64,000 nucleotides of DNA from Pontibacter ruber (GCF_023630205.1 NZ_JALPRR010000001.1:930001-994000); one strand, 5' to 3'. Counted from the first letter of the stretch, positions 34,938 to 43,600 are shown. Notes: generated by a model not told the origin, from the letters alone. Translations and numbers: made by a program.

Positions 34938-35794
34938 TGGAATCGAAAGATAAGCTTTTTCGAAAAAAAAGCACACTTAACTGCCGCGGAAAAATCCTGC
35001 AGCTCGACACGCCGCAGGTGATGGGCATCCTCAATGTTACCCCCGATTCTTTTTATGCAGGCAGCCGCCTGAGCTCTGTGAGCGAAGCCGTGCAAAAAGC
35101 CGAAGCCATGCTGGCCGAAGGCGCCGACATCCTGGACATCGGCGGTTACTCTACCCGTCCGGGCGCAGCGGAGGTATCGGAGCAGGAAGAACTGGACCGC
35201 GTAGTGCCGGCTGTAGAGGCCATCATGCAGGCTTTTCCGGAGGCAATACTTTCAGTCGATACGTTCCGGGCAAAGGTAGCAGAGGCAGCTATTAACGCTG
35301 GCGCTTCCATCATCAACGATATTTCGGCAGGCAACCTCGACGAGGCCATGTATGAAATGGTAGCCCGCTTGCAGGTGCCTTACATCCTGATGCACATGCG
35401 CGGCACGCCGCAAACCATGAACACCCTGACTGATTACGAGGATGTGGTGCTGGATGTGCTCGACGAACTGCAGAAGCAGGTAGCCATACTTACACAGCTC
35501 GGCGTGAAGGATATTATCCTCGATCCCGGCTTTGGATTTGCCAAGACAATTGACCAGAACTTTCAGTTACTGAACCGGCTGGAGGAACTTCGTATACTTG
35601 AATTGCCTTTACTAGTAGGAGTTTCGCGCAAATCCATGACTTATAAGTACCTGGGCATTAACCAGTCGGAAGCATTGGCCGGCACCATTGCGCTTAATAC
35701 TATTGCCTTGATGAAGGGTGCCGCCATTTTGCGGGTGCACGACGTAAAAGAAACTAAACAGACCGTACAACTATACACGAAAACAACGCTTTGA
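34928..35794 (+). CDS. folP: Dihydropteroate synthase
   Basis: 288 residues from ATG 34928; a TTG three codons upstream (34919) is an alternative. TIM-barrel DHPS motifs: MGILNVTPDSFYAG (about 32-45), DIGGYSTRPGA, SVDTFRAKVAEAA, INDISAGN, ILDPGFGFAKT and GVSRKSMTYK. It joins p-aminobenzoate to the pterin diphosphate in folate synthesis and is the sulfonamide target. The stop overlaps the TTG start of cdaA by 3 nt, indicating coupled translation. Confidence 0.95.
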   Translation: MPTLESKDKLFRKKSTLNCRGKILQLDTPQVMGILNVTPDSFYAGSRLSSVSEAVQKAEAMLAEGADILDIGGYSTRPGAAEVSEQEELDRVVPAVEAIMQAFPEAILSVDTFRAKVAEAAINAGASIINDISAGNLDEAMYEMVARLQVPYILMHMRGTPQTMNTLTDYEDVVLDVLDELQKQVAILTQLGVKDIILDPGFGFAKTIDQNFQLLNRLEELRILELPLLVGVSRKSMTYKYLGINQSEALAGTIALNTIALMKGAAILRVHDVKETKQTVQLYTKTTL

Positions 35795-36630
35795 CTCTTT
35801 TATTTACACTGGGTTTTCTGGAGATTGAGCTGCTCGACATTATCGATATTCTGCTCGTTACTGTGCTGCTGTACCAACTGTACAAGCTGCTTACTGGTAG
35901 CGTGGCGCTGAAGATCTTCCTGGGTCTGCTCTCAATTTATCTTTTATACCTGGTGGTAAGGGCGGCGGGCATGGAACTGCTCAGCATCATACTTGGCCAG
36001 TTCATGGGTGTGGGTGTTTTGGCAGCTATCATTGTGTTTCAGCCCGAGATCCGGCGTTTCCTGCTGCTCATTGGTAAAACCACGGCCCTCAACCACGACC
36101 GGTTCTGGGGCTTTCCGTGGCGCCGTGAACAAACCGAAAAACTCAGCCTCACCCCTTTTATTGAAGCTGCCAAATCGTTGGCCGGCAAGAACACCGGGGC
36201 TCTTATTGTATTTGCTAAAAGTTCCGAACTGAAGTATTATGCCGAGTCGGGCGATTTGATCGACGCGGTGATCTCAAAGCGATTGCTCATGTCGATCTTC
36301 AACAAGACCAGCCCGCTGCACGATGGTGCCGTGATCATTTCGGGTAACCGTATCAAGGCAGCCCGCTGTATTTTGCCGGTTACCGAGAACACCGACATAC
36401 CTGCCTCTATGGGTCTGCGCCACCGTGCTGCTATTGGCTTGTCTGAAGTAACAGACAGCGTGGTGCTGGTCGTGTCGGAAGAGACCGGCCAGATTGCCCT
36501 GGTACGCAACGGCGAAGTATTCCGCAACCTCTCCTCTGCCGACCTGCGCGTTAAGCTAAACCAATTCCTGTTCGATACCGACCAGAAGGCCACAGCTGCA
36601 CCTGCCGAAAAATCGGTGACCGCGGCGTAA
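35791..36630 (+). CDS. cdaA: Diadenylate cyclase CdaA
   Basis: A 279-residue protein with a TTG start at 35791 overlapping the folP stop; no ATG occurs until well inside the conserved membrane part, and homologues begin at this point. Three N-terminal helices (about 12-85) anchor it; the DAC domain follows with SPLHDGAVII (DGA) and GLRHRAAIGLSE (RHR), the two catalytic motifs that make c-di-AMP from two ATP. The low-identity Ala/Thr tail after about 262 is not conserved. folP-cdaA adjacency recurs in Bacteroidota; the link between folate and c-di-AMP is probably only transcriptional. Confidence 0.95.
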   Translation: MTLLFTLGFLEIELLDIIDILLVTVLLYQLYKLLTGSVALKIFLGLLSIYLLYLVVRAAGMELLSIILGQFMGVGVLAAIIVFQPEIRRFLLLIGKTTALNHDRFWGFPWRREQTEKLSLTPFIEAAKSLAGKNTGALIVFAKSSELKYYAESGDLIDAVISKRLLMSIFNKTSPLHDGAVIISGNRIKAARCILPVTENTDIPASMGLRHRAAIGLSEVTDSVVLVVSEETGQIALVRNGEVFRNLSSADLRVKLNQFLFDTDQKATAAPAEKSVTAA

Positions 36631-36940
36631 GGTTTATACCACCTGAAAATAATATCACCTGGGTGCTGTAGCAGAAAATCATTTCCGTTGCAGCACTTTC
36701 GTTTTAGCAGTCTTTTATACTTGCCGGTCACGGTAGAACTATAGCTACAATGCTTCCGGGAGATTATACTACAATGTGTAGAATACAGGCTACACTTCCC
36801 ACACTTATTCCCCACTTTCTCAAATCCCTCCTGTTTACTTAAACGCTTGCCTATAAGGAACTTACACTTTAAACTGCTTTCTGGCATGGTTCTGCTTTAA
36901 TGGTTAGCTGTAAACATTCTCAATCACAAAAACCACAACC
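36631..36940. other. 310-bp intergenic region after cdaA
   Basis: No terminator hairpin, RNA or gene that I can support. One TATACTT heptamer occurs at 36716-36722. The promoter of the small exported protein must lie here, but no exact TAnnTTTG was seen. Confidence 0.35.
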
Positions 36941-37273
36941 ATGAAAAAGGCAACATTTATAGCGGCAGCTATCGCATTACTAGGGGTAACGTCCATCAAC
37001 GCCAATGCTCAGACAGCAACACAGGCAACCGAGCAAACGCAGCAGGACACCAACAAAGAGAAAGTAACGCAGGAGCAGCTTCCGGAGCCGGTAAAAGCCG
37101 TGCTGTCGCACGAAACATATAAAGACTGGACTGTAGGTGATATCTATAAAGTGAAGCCGGAGAAGGGAGCAAAAGCGAAGGCTCTATACGAGATCAGCCT
37201 GACGAATGCAGCCGGCCAGAGCGGCACGCTTCTTTTGGACGAGGCTGGCAAGGATGCCTCAGCCGGCAAGTAA
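36941..37273 (+). CDS. Small exported PepSY-like protein
   Basis: A 110-residue protein with signal peptide (cleavage near ANAQT), a Gln/Thr-rich linker, and a compact domain QLPEPVKAVLSHETYKDW followed by IYKVKPEKG and YEISLTNAAGQSGTLLLDEAGK. The pattern of one helix and several strands is that of PepSY-like small periplasmic proteins of Bacteroidota, which may inhibit proteases or bind peptides; unproven here. Terminator follows. Confidence 0.7.
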   Translation: MKKATFIAAAIALLGVTSINANAQTATQATEQTQQDTNKEKVTQEQLPEPVKAVLSHETYKDWTVGDIYKVKPEKGAKAKALYEISLTNAAGQSGTLLLDEAGKDASAGK

Positions 37274-37302
37274 ACCATCAACTTATACATAAAGGGGCAA
37301 AA

Positions 37303-37332
37303 AGAGCCTTCGCACAAGCGGAGGCTTTTTTT
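37303..37332 (+). terminator. Intrinsic terminator
   Basis: AGCCTTCGC-ACAA-GCGGAGGCT, nine pairs, then seven T. Serves the small exported PepSY-like gene. Confidence 0.85.
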
Positions 37333-37373
37333 ATTGCAGTAATCCGAACATTGTTCAATACTGCAGCTATACT

Positions 37374-37577
37374 TTATACTTTCTTCCTTCTGTTCCAGTA
37401 TACCCAGTAAGCCAAAAGCCCCACCACAGGTACAACCCACAGCACCACCATCCACAACAGCCGCTCGGTAAGCACATAATCTGTTTTAAAAATAAGATGG
37501 GCAATGGTCAGGATAACGCCAGTATAGTAGACGGCAACAAGTATAAAAATAAAGTTGAAGGAGACAGGATAATCCAT
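37374..37577 (-). CDS. PLDc_N-type small membrane protein
   Basis: 67 residues with two membrane helices (about 5-28 and 40-60) and the pattern of the PLDc N-terminal domain (LLWMVVLWVVPVVGLLAYWV, then basic YWNRRKKV). Such stand-alone segments are common small inner-membrane proteins of unknown function. Same strand as the next two genes. Confidence 0.65.
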   Translation of the reverse strand: MDYPVSFNFIFILVAVYYTGVILTIAHLIFKTDYVLTERLLWMVVLWVVPVVGLLAYWVYWNRRKKV

Positions 37578-37613
37578 GGATGCAGCAGGCTATGTATGAA
37601 ATAAGCGAATAGT

Positions 37614-37904
37614 TTATCCGAACAGCACGTTGCTCAGGAACCAGGCAAGGTACAGCAAGGCGGGCGCACAGAGCAACAGAATGGTGCCGATATTAAACCG
37701 GAACCACTCCCAACTCAGCAGCATGCTCAGGTACGCTTCTACCGACAACAGCAACGAGAAGTAAAACGCGATCTGCATCAAAGTATAAATGATGTTAGCC
37801 TCGCCCCGCATATCAGCAGTAGTGTACGCCAGAAACGATATCACGAACCAGGACAGCACCGTACCCAGCAACACCTGCCCCGGCTTTATCTTTATGTTGT
37901 TCAT
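37614..37904 (-). CDS. Small membrane protein, unknown
   Basis: 96 residues from ATG 37904 (MNNIKIKPGQVLLGTVLSWF); the longer frame from 37985 runs back through the kbl terminator and is unlikely. Three predicted helices. I do not recognise the family. It may be co-transcribed with the PLDc_N gene 36 bp downstream. Confidence 0.6.
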   Translation of the reverse strand: MNNIKIKPGQVLLGTVLSWFVISFLAYTTADMRGEANIIYTLMQIAFYFSLLLSVEAYLSMLLSWEWFRFNIGTILLLCAPALLYLAWFLSNVLFG

Positions 37905-37946
37905 ACTTCTGCTCGTTTTTGTTATACTAAGGTACATAAAAATAAA

Positions 37947-37976
37947 GCCACCCCCAACCGGGAGTGGCTTTTCTAT
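37947..37976 (-). terminator. Terminator after kbl
   Basis: On the minus strand AAGCCACTCCCGG-TT-GGGGGTGGCTT, then TTTTTA-rich sequence; immediately past the kbl stop at 37995. Confidence 0.75.
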
Positions 37977-37994
37977 ACGTTGCAAAGTATAACC

Positions 37995-39191
37995 TTACTG
38001 AATTACACCCAGCTCTTTGCCTACTTCGGTAAAAGCAGCAATACACTTGTCGATATGCACCCTGTCGTGCACGGCAGACAACTGCACACGGATACGCGCC
38101 TGACCTTTAGGCACTACCGGGTAGTAGAAACCGATCACGTAGATGCCTCTGTCCAGCATGCGGGCAGCAAACTCCTGCGCCAGCGGCGCATCGTACAGCA
38201 TTACCGGCACAATCGGGTGGTCGCCTGGCTTGATGTCGAAACCAGCTGCAGTGATCTGCTCACGGAAGTACTTGGTGTTCCACTCCAACTTGTCGCGCAG
38301 CTCGGTGGTGGAGCGCAGCATATCAAGCACGGCAATAGAAGCACCTACAATAGATGGCGCCAGCGAGTTAGAGAACAGGTACGGACGCGAGCGCTGGCGC
38401 AGCATGTCGATGATCTCTTTCTTGCCTGACGTGAAACCACCCATGGCACCGCCCAGGGCTTTGCCCAGCGTACCGGTAATGATGTCTATTTTATCCATCA
38501 CGTTGTGGTATTCGTGCGTGCCGCGACCTGTCTTGCCCATAAAGCCGGTTGAGTGCGAATCATCCACTAAAATCAGTGCTCTGTATTTGTCAGCCAGCTC
38601 CACGATCTTATCCAGCTGCGCCACGGTGCCGTCCATCGAGAAAGCGCCGTCTGTTACAATGATGCGGTGCTTGGTGTTGGCGTTTACCGCCTCCTGTAGC
38701 TTTGCCTCCAGGTCTGCCATGTTGTTATGCTCGTAACGGAAACGCTGCGCTTTGCACAGGCGGATACCGTCAATGATGGAAGCATGGTTCAGGGCATCGG
38801 AGATGATCGCTGAATCGGCATCGAACAAAGGCTCGAATACACCACCGTTGGCGTCGAAAGCAGCAGCGTAAAGTATAGTATCTTCTGTTCCTAAGAACTC
38901 CGACAGCTTACGTTCCAGTTCTTTGTGGATGTCCTGTGTACCACAGATAAAGCGTACGGAGCTCATGCCGTAGCCGTGCGTGTCAATAGCATGCTTGGCT
39001 GCCTCGATCACCTTCGGGTGCGAAGAAAGGCCCAGGTAGTTGTTGGCGCAGAAGTTAAGCACGTGTGCCTGCTGTGTGGTATCAATGTCGGCACCCTGCG
39101 GCGTGGTGATGATACGCTCTTTTTTATACAAGCCAGCTTCCTGTATCTCAGCAAGCTGTTTTTCTAAATCAGGTTTTAAGGTTTCGTACAT
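37995..39191 (-). CDS. kbl: 2-amino-3-ketobutyrate CoA ligase (glycine C-acetyltransferase)
   Basis: A 398-residue alpha-oxoamine synthase: [54 protein letters not shown] and [15 protein letters not shown] with the PLP lysine around residue 245. It splits 2-amino-3-ketobutyrate with CoA to glycine and acetyl-CoA, the second step of threonine breakdown. BioF is a sister family, but the RFICGTQ motif and the nearby threonine dehydrogenase (40814) favour Kbl. The upstream palindrome AAGTATAAATTTATACTT (39238-39255) overlaps the end of the adjoining repeat-protein gene. Confidence 0.93.
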   Translation of the reverse strand: MYETLKPDLEKQLAEIQEAGLYKKERIITTPQGADIDTTQQAHVLNFCANNYLGLSSHPKVIEAAKHAIDTHGYGMSSVRFICGTQDIHKELERKLSEFLGTEDTILYAAAFDANGGVFEPLFDADSAIISDALNHASIIDGIRLCKAQRFRYEHNNMADLEAKLQEAVNANTKHRIIVTDGAFSMDGTVAQLDKIVELADKYRALILVDDSHSTGFMGKTGRGTHEYHNVMDKIDIITGTLGKALGGAMGGFTSGKKEIIDMLRQRSRPYLFSNSLAPSIVGASIAVLDMLRSTTELRDKLEWNTKYFREQITAAGFDIKPGDHPIVPVMLYDAPLAQEFAARMLDRGIYVIGFYYPVVPKGQARIRVQLSAVHDRVHIDKCIAAFTEVGKELGVIQ

Positions 39192-39237
39192 GAGTTATTT
39201 CGTCTATCGTTATTCGTTACTCGTTTTCGGTTCTCTA

Positions 39238-39255
39238 AAGTATAAATTTATACTT
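39238..39255. repeat. Inverted pair of the AAGTATA heptamer
   Basis: AAGTATAAATTTATACTT is an 18-bp perfect palindrome made of two heptamers, located 47 bp upstream of the kbl start and touching the stop codon of the repeat-protein gene. Confidence 0.6.
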
Positions 39256-40411
39256 AAACGCCGGTTGCGTCGCCTGTTTCATCCGGTTTGGTCGGTCGGC
39301 GCATGATCGGGCGCGGACGCGGCGGCTTTGGCTGTTCTTCCGGTGCTGGTGCTTCTGTTTGCAGTGGCTTCTCTGTTTCCGGTTCTACTTCCGGTACCGG
39401 TGTTTGTGCTGCAGCAGGTGGTGCAGGACGTTTGATAACAGGCCGAGGCCTTGGCGGCTTCGGCTTTTCTTCCTGCGCGGCAGTTGCTTCCGGTGCCGAT
39501 TGCGGCGGCACTTCCTCTGCTAGCTTTACCTCCTCCTGCTCTGCCGGATTGGTAAGCGCAGTTGGTCGCTTGATAACCGGACGCGGACGTGGTGGTTTAG
39601 GCGCCTCTTCAGCAGCCGGTGTTGGCACTGTTTCTTCTGACGGTGCTGCAGGGGCAGCAGGCTCCGGCTCCTGTGGCGGTTTCTGCAAGGCTGTTGGGCG
39701 CTTGATCACTGGTCTAGGTCGCGGTGCCTTCGGTACCTCAGGTGTTTCTGCGGCTGCGGGTGTTTCCGTTTTTTCCGCTGCGTCCTCTCCTGCTGGTTTT
39801 TGCAGTGCAGCCGGGCGTTTAATTACCGGCCTCGGGCGGGCAGCAGGTTTAGCTGCCTCTGCTCCTGCTTCTGCAGCAGGCTCCTGCGGCGCTGGCGCAG
39901 CCGTATCAGCTGATGGCGCAGCGGCAGGCTTGGGTATAACAGGTCGTTTGATAACCGGACGCGGACGAGCAACAGCCTCTTCTGCTGGTTTTTCGCCGGC
40001 AGGTGCTTCGCCTTCCGCTGTTGGTTTTTGCAGGGCAGCGGGGCGTGCAATCACTGGTCTTGGCTTTGGTGCTGCGGCAGGCACAACTGGCTTTTGCTCA
40101 GATGTTTCCTGTGGAACACCGGGTGCAGGCACTGCAGCAGAGCCCGCTTCTGCAGGAGGGGCCGCAGGCGGCGCGGCACGTCTGGCTACGGCTGGTCGTG
40201 GAGCGGCTGTGGTTACCAGCTTCGGCACGTCTTCTTCGCGCAGGTGGTAGCGGATCCGCACATCGTTGATGAGCATCTTCACGGCCATATAAAAGCTGTT
40301 GGGGTGCATCTGCGCATACATCTGCTCCCAGGCTTTGTAGCGAGCCGGGTCTTCTGCCTTAAAAGCAGCCTTGCTTATCCGTTTCTTTACCAGGTACTCT
40401 TCAAACGTCAT
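39254..40411 (-). CDS. Pro/Ala-rich protein with seven RPRPVIKRP-like repeats
   Basis: A 385-residue protein in two parts. The first ~58 residues (MTFEEYLVKKRISKAAFKAE, ARYKAWEQMY, VRIRYHLREED) form a conserved helical domain found in Bacteroidota. The rest is a long Pro/Ala/Glu linker carrying seven copies of a basic motif: KPRPVIARPAAL, RPRPVIKRPVIP, RPRPVIKRPAAL, RPRPVIKRPTAL (two copies), RPRPVIKRPAPP and RPRPIMRRPTKP, spaced about 35-50 residues apart by acidic linkers. No signal peptide or membrane helix. A multivalent scaffold or nucleic-acid/protein-binding role is possible but not shown. It lies between kbl and tdh. Confidence 0.75.
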   Translation of the reverse strand: MTFEEYLVKKRISKAAFKAEDPARYKAWEQMYAQMHPNSFYMAVKMLINDVRIRYHLREEDVPKLVTTAAPRPAVARRAAPPAAPPAEAGSAAVPAPGVPQETSEQKPVVPAAAPKPRPVIARPAALQKPTAEGEAPAGEKPAEEAVARPRPVIKRPVIPKPAAAPSADTAAPAPQEPAAEAGAEAAKPAARPRPVIKRPAALQKPAGEDAAEKTETPAAAETPEVPKAPRPRPVIKRPTALQKPPQEPEPAAPAAPSEETVPTPAAEEAPKPPRPRPVIKRPTALTNPAEQEEVKLAEEVPPQSAPEATAAQEEKPKPPRPRPVIKRPAPPAAAQTPVPEVEPETEKPLQTEAPAPEEQPKPPRPRPIMRRPTKPDETGDATGV

Positions 40412-40629
40412 GCTTCAGTTGCGCTGTGCCTGCTTTCTTTTTCTTCGCAAATGTACGGGCCTGGCGCCTATTTCAGGCCATCGCTAAGCCAGATACAAAC
40501 GCTATACTTTACAAAGATAGAAAATTCGGGCGCCTGAAACAGCGTGTGGTCTGCTTTCTGTCTGCTCCTGCCTGCATTATCAAATGGTTAAATCTGCTTT
40601 TGCCTCTTCTCCGGCCCAAACTGCTGCCC

Positions 40630-40637
40630 TACCTTTG
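40630..40637 (+). promoter_or_regulatory. -7 promoter element upstream of tdh
   Basis: TACCTTTG, exact match to TAnnTTTG, 177 nt before the tdh start. A terminator-like hairpin lies between, so it may drive a short RNA or a leader rather than tdh alone. Confidence 0.45.
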
Positions 40638-40678
40638 CACGCAAGGTGATAAAGGTTAGATTAGATTAGTGGATGAGG

Positions 40679-40710
40679 ACGCTTGCTGTGTGGCAGGCGT
40701 TTTCTCTTTT
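40679..40710 (+). terminator. Terminator-like hairpin upstream of tdh
   Basis: ACGCTTGC-TGTGTG-GCAGGCGT, eight pairs with one G-T, followed by TTTTCTCTTTT. It lies about 35 nt after the predicted start from the -7 element at 40630. Confidence 0.45.
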
Positions 40711-40813
40711 GCACCTTTCCAACCTGTTTCTGCTCCCATCATGTTTCTTCTCAATTATACTTTCACTATTGCACTGAAATCGGTTACTTTGTGAGGATTA
40801 GATTTCTTTAACT

Positions 40814-41791
40814 ATGGCAAACACAAGTGACACGGTATTGGTAATTGGTGCCTGCGGACAGCTTGGCTCAGAACTCACCCTTGAGCTTCGCAACATGTAT
40901 GGCGGATCGAATGTAGTAGCCGCCGATATCTCGGCCCCTAAGCAGGCAGATCTGCGCGATTCAGGCCCTTTTGAGAAAGTGGATGTGCTGGATACGAAGG
41001 TACTGGCAGAATTAGCTTCTAAGTATAAATTTAAGCAGATATACCACCTGGCTGCCGTGTTGTCGGCCACTGGTGAGAAGAACCCGAAGTTTGCCTGGCG
41101 CCTGAACATGGACGGCCTGTTTAACGTGCTGGACCTGGCCCTGGAGCAGAAAGTAGAGAAAGTATACTGGCCAAGCTCTATTGCCGTTTTCGGCCCGAAC
41201 ACGCCACGCCAGAACACGCCGCAGCACACCATCATGGACCCGAACACGGTGTACGGCATCAGCAAGCAGGCTGGTGAACGCTGGTGCGAGTACTACTTCG
41301 AGAAGTATGGCCTGGATGTGCGCAGCCTCCGTTACCCTGGCCTGATCGGCTACAAAGCTTTGCCTGGCGGCGGCACTACTGATTATGCTGTAGATATCTA
41401 CCACAAAGCCTTGGAGAGCGAGAAGTTCGAATGCTTCCTGAGCGAGGACACCTACCTGCCGATGATGTACATGCCGGATGCCCTAAAAGCTACCCTGGAC
41501 CTGATGCATGCGCCGGCAGAGCAGGTAAAAGTACGTAGCTCGTACAACCTGAGCGCCATGAGCTTCTCGCCAAAAGAGATCGCCGCCTCCATCCGGAAAC
41601 ACATCCCTGATTTTGAGATCACCTACAAGCCGGACTCACGCCAGCAGATCGCTGACTCCTGGCCGCAAAGCATAGACGACAGCGCTGCCCAGCTGGACTG
41701 GGGCTGGAAACCAGCTTACAACCTGGATGCCATGACTGAGGACATGCTCCTGAACCTGAAGAAAATGAAGGAAGAGCAGACGCTGGCGTAG
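40814..41791 (+). CDS. L-threonine 3-dehydrogenase, SDR type
   Basis: A 325-residue NAD-dependent epimerase-fold enzyme: VIGACGQLGSELTLEL (Rossmann, about 10-25), IYHLAAVLSATGEKNP, PSSIAVFGP, the catalytic YGISKQAGE (Y-x3-K) and RYPGLIGYKALPGGGTTDYA, the last typical of SDR-type threonine dehydrogenases. It oxidises threonine to 2-amino-3-ketobutyrate, the substrate of Kbl, whose gene lies 1.6 kb away in the opposite direction. A strong terminator follows. Confidence 0.9.
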   Translation: MANTSDTVLVIGACGQLGSELTLELRNMYGGSNVVAADISAPKQADLRDSGPFEKVDVLDTKVLAELASKYKFKQIYHLAAVLSATGEKNPKFAWRLNMDGLFNVLDLALEQKVEKVYWPSSIAVFGPNTPRQNTPQHTIMDPNTVYGISKQAGERWCEYYFEKYGLDVRSLRYPGLIGYKALPGGGTTDYAVDIYHKALESEKFECFLSEDTYLPMMYMPDALKATLDLMHAPAEQVKVRSSYNLSAMSFSPKEIAASIRKHIPDFEITYKPDSRQQIADSWPQSIDDSAAQLDWGWKPAYNLDAMTEDMLLNLKKMKEEQTLA

Positions 41792-41817
41792 GCAGTAAGT
41801 ATAAAGTATAAGTATGG

Positions 41818-41850
41818 AAGGGTGAGGCCAGTGGCCTCACCCTTTTTTAT
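41818..41850 (+). terminator. Intrinsic terminator after tdh
   Basis: AAGGGTGAGGCC-AGT-GGCCTCACCCTT, twelve perfect pairs, then TTTTATTTT. Confidence 0.92.
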
Positions 41851-41898
41851 TTTACCAACCTTTTAATTCACCTAAACAAAAAAATATTAACTTAATAC

Positions 41899-41906
41899 TA
41901 TATTTG
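41899..41906 (+). promoter_or_regulatory. -7 promoter element for the barrel gene
   Basis: TATATTTG, exact TAnnTTTG, 59 nt before the ATG at 41966; no clear -33 TTTG at the expected spacing. Confidence 0.5.
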
Positions 41907-41965
41907 GAATAATTATTGCTCTAGTGTGATCATCATTCATTTTATCCAACCTTAAACAAATTTGT

Positions 41966-42625
41966 ATGAAAAACACACTACTCACAGTAGCACTTGCCTT
42001 CATAGCCACCTTCTCAGCTCAGGCGCAAGATACCCTCTCCACCTCCACAGTTAGTTTGAAACCTGTTGCAGGTGATAGAACAGCCGAGGTAGGTTTTAAC
42101 TTTTCTTATGGCACTTTTCTAAAAGGTGGCCAACTGGCCTTTCGTAAGTTTACAACTGATACTAAAGCAGTACGGTTAGGTTTAAGTGCTAATTTTAACA
42201 ATGATCATCCCGCTGATAAAGTAACTGCTGTTTATGGTACCATAGGAGTTACTCCAGGTATTGAGCGTCATTTTGCTGGCACCAAGCGCTTGTCTCCTTA
42301 TATGGGCGCAGAACTTCCCTTATCTTATACTTACAGTAAATACGAGGATGAGACTAAATCTATAAAGGGAGCATTTGGCGAAGGAGGGTCGAATAGAGCT
42401 AACGTTGGTGTTGGTCTGAATGCAATTGCGGGGATAGACCTTTATCTTCTGAAGAACTTTTATGTAGGTTTTGAGTTTGGTGCAGGTATTTCTTATAGAA
42501 ACTACCAGGATGTAAAAGTAGATTTTAAGGAAGACTTTTTGGAAGATCGTACCATTGAAGGAAGAAACAGCATAAACTTTAATACATTTACCAATGGTGG
42601 TCTTCGCTTAGGCTTCGTTTTCTAA
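41966..42625 (+). CDS. Outer-membrane beta-barrel protein
   Basis: A 219-residue protein: signal peptide (cleavage near AQAQD) and an eight-strand-like barrel ending in RLGFVF, the terminal Phe expected for outer-membrane insertion. Internal strands such as AEVGFNFSYGTFL and FYVGFEFGAGISYRNYQD fit an OmpA-barrel/OMP_b-brl type. No function assigned. Codon use is more AT-rich than in neighbouring genes. Confidence 0.7.
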   Translation: MKNTLLTVALAFIATFSAQAQDTLSTSTVSLKPVAGDRTAEVGFNFSYGTFLKGGQLAFRKFTTDTKAVRLGLSANFNNDHPADKVTAVYGTIGVTPGIERHFAGTKRLSPYMGAELPLSYTYSKYEDETKSIKGAFGEGGSNRANVGVGLNAIAGIDLYLLKNFYVGFEFGAGISYRNYQDVKVDFKEDFLEDRTIEGRNSINFNTFTNGGLRLGFVF

Positions 42626-42647
42626 CAGCGCAACAACAACTTCTAAC

Positions 42648-42684
42648 GGCTCCGTTGCTAAACATTAGCACGGAGCTTTTTTTG
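42648..42684 (+). terminator. Intrinsic terminator after the barrel gene
   Basis: GCTCCGTTGCTAA pairs with TTAGCACGGAGC with one bulged base, followed by seven T. Confidence 0.85.
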
Positions 42685-42743
42685 TTTCTAACCCTTGCCC
42701 TGCAAAAGCAGTTTATACTGGAGCAAAGTATAACTCAAACATC

Positions 42744-43469
42744 ATGATCGTTAATGCTATACCTGAAGGTTGGGAAGTAATATACCAGCAGGCGCATGGG
42801 GTGCTGGCGGCTCAACTGGCTTACCACCTCAAACCGGAGCTGCAATCCCGCTACTGGGTCGAAACCATCATTGCCATTGCCAACCACGACGACCGCCAAA
42901 AACAGTGGCAGGGAAAGGACGGACTAACCAAGGCGGGTGCGCCTGCCGACTTCACGCTGCTGCCCGTTACCATAGATCAGGCAAAAGATTTAATGCGCGC
43001 AGTTCGTTTCCAGAGCCGATGGGCAGCGCTGCTTACTTCCATGCACATGAGTTACCTCTACGAGAGCGAGCGCGGCAATAGCAAAGACAAGGACCTCTTT
43101 CTGGATGAACAACAGGAACTGCAAAAGAACTACCGCCGGGAGCTGAAAATCAAAAAGGAGGAAGCAGAAAAAGCATACGCAGTGCTGCAGTGGTGCGACC
43201 GCCTCTCGCTTATACTTTGCAAAAACGAATTACCCGCCGATGAACGAGCGCTGGAGATTACGGCCGGCCCTGACGGTGAAGTATACTTTATAAAAAAGTT
43301 GGCAGATGAGACACTGCAAATCCTACCCTGGCCTTTTACCCCGGACAAACTGGAAGTACAGGTAGAATACAGAACGCTGCAGCAGCTATACTTTAAGAAC
43401 GATGATGAGCTGGCCCAAGCGCTTTACCAGACCAAAGTAAAATGTAAAACCTGGTTACTCCGAAAGTGA
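42744..43469 (+). CDS. DUF3891 family protein
   Basis: A 241-residue soluble protein. HGVLAAQLAYHL, ANHDDRQKQW and SLHMSYLYE-like sequence (TSMHMSYLYESERG), with LQWCDRLSLILCKNELP later, are the DUF3891 hallmarks; the conserved His/Asp pattern recalls HD-type metal proteins, but no activity is known. The coding strand shows the heptamer as AAGTATACTT at 43279-43288. Confidence 0.75.
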   Translation: MIVNAIPEGWEVIYQQAHGVLAAQLAYHLKPELQSRYWVETIIAIANHDDRQKQWQGKDGLTKAGAPADFTLLPVTIDQAKDLMRAVRFQSRWAALLTSMHMSYLYESERGNSKDKDLFLDEQQELQKNYRRELKIKKEEAEKAYAVLQWCDRLSLILCKNELPADERALEITAGPDGEVYFIKKLADETLQILPWPFTPDKLEVQVEYRTLQQLYFKNDDELAQALYQTKVKCKTWLLRK

Positions 43470-43600
43470 CTTCTCTATAATGCATTATACTTTGCTCTTA
43501 GCGCCCATTTATTAGCGCGTGTGTATTAACCTATATTCCGGATTCTACGTCTACAATGCAGCAGGCAGGCACTCTTTATACTTTAACCAGCACCTGCAAT

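Larger units (their letters stand above)
40412..40813. other. 402-bp divergent region with a possible short transcript
   Basis: Between the repeat-protein gene and tdh. It contains a consensus -7 element (40630-40637) and a terminator-like hairpin (40679-40708), described separately, and TATACTT words at 40503 and 40756. Confidence 0.4.

Noticed and set aside
36237-36887. 216-residue minus-strand frame over cdaA
   Set aside because: Antisense to cdaA; no recognisable features.
37995-39191. Alternative call of kbl as bioF
   Set aside because: Motifs and the nearby threonine dehydrogenase favour Kbl; no biotin genes are present.
39288-40250. 320-residue plus-strand frame rich in Gly/Ser opposite the repeat protein
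   Set aside because: It is the mirror of the Pro/Ala-rich repeats; composition is explained by the real minus-strand gene, and it has no start signals.
39254-40250. Regularly spaced ~24-bp repeats that look like a CRISPR array
   Set aside because: The repeats are in frame and encode RPRPVIKRP; spacers are coding, vary in length and no cas gene is near.
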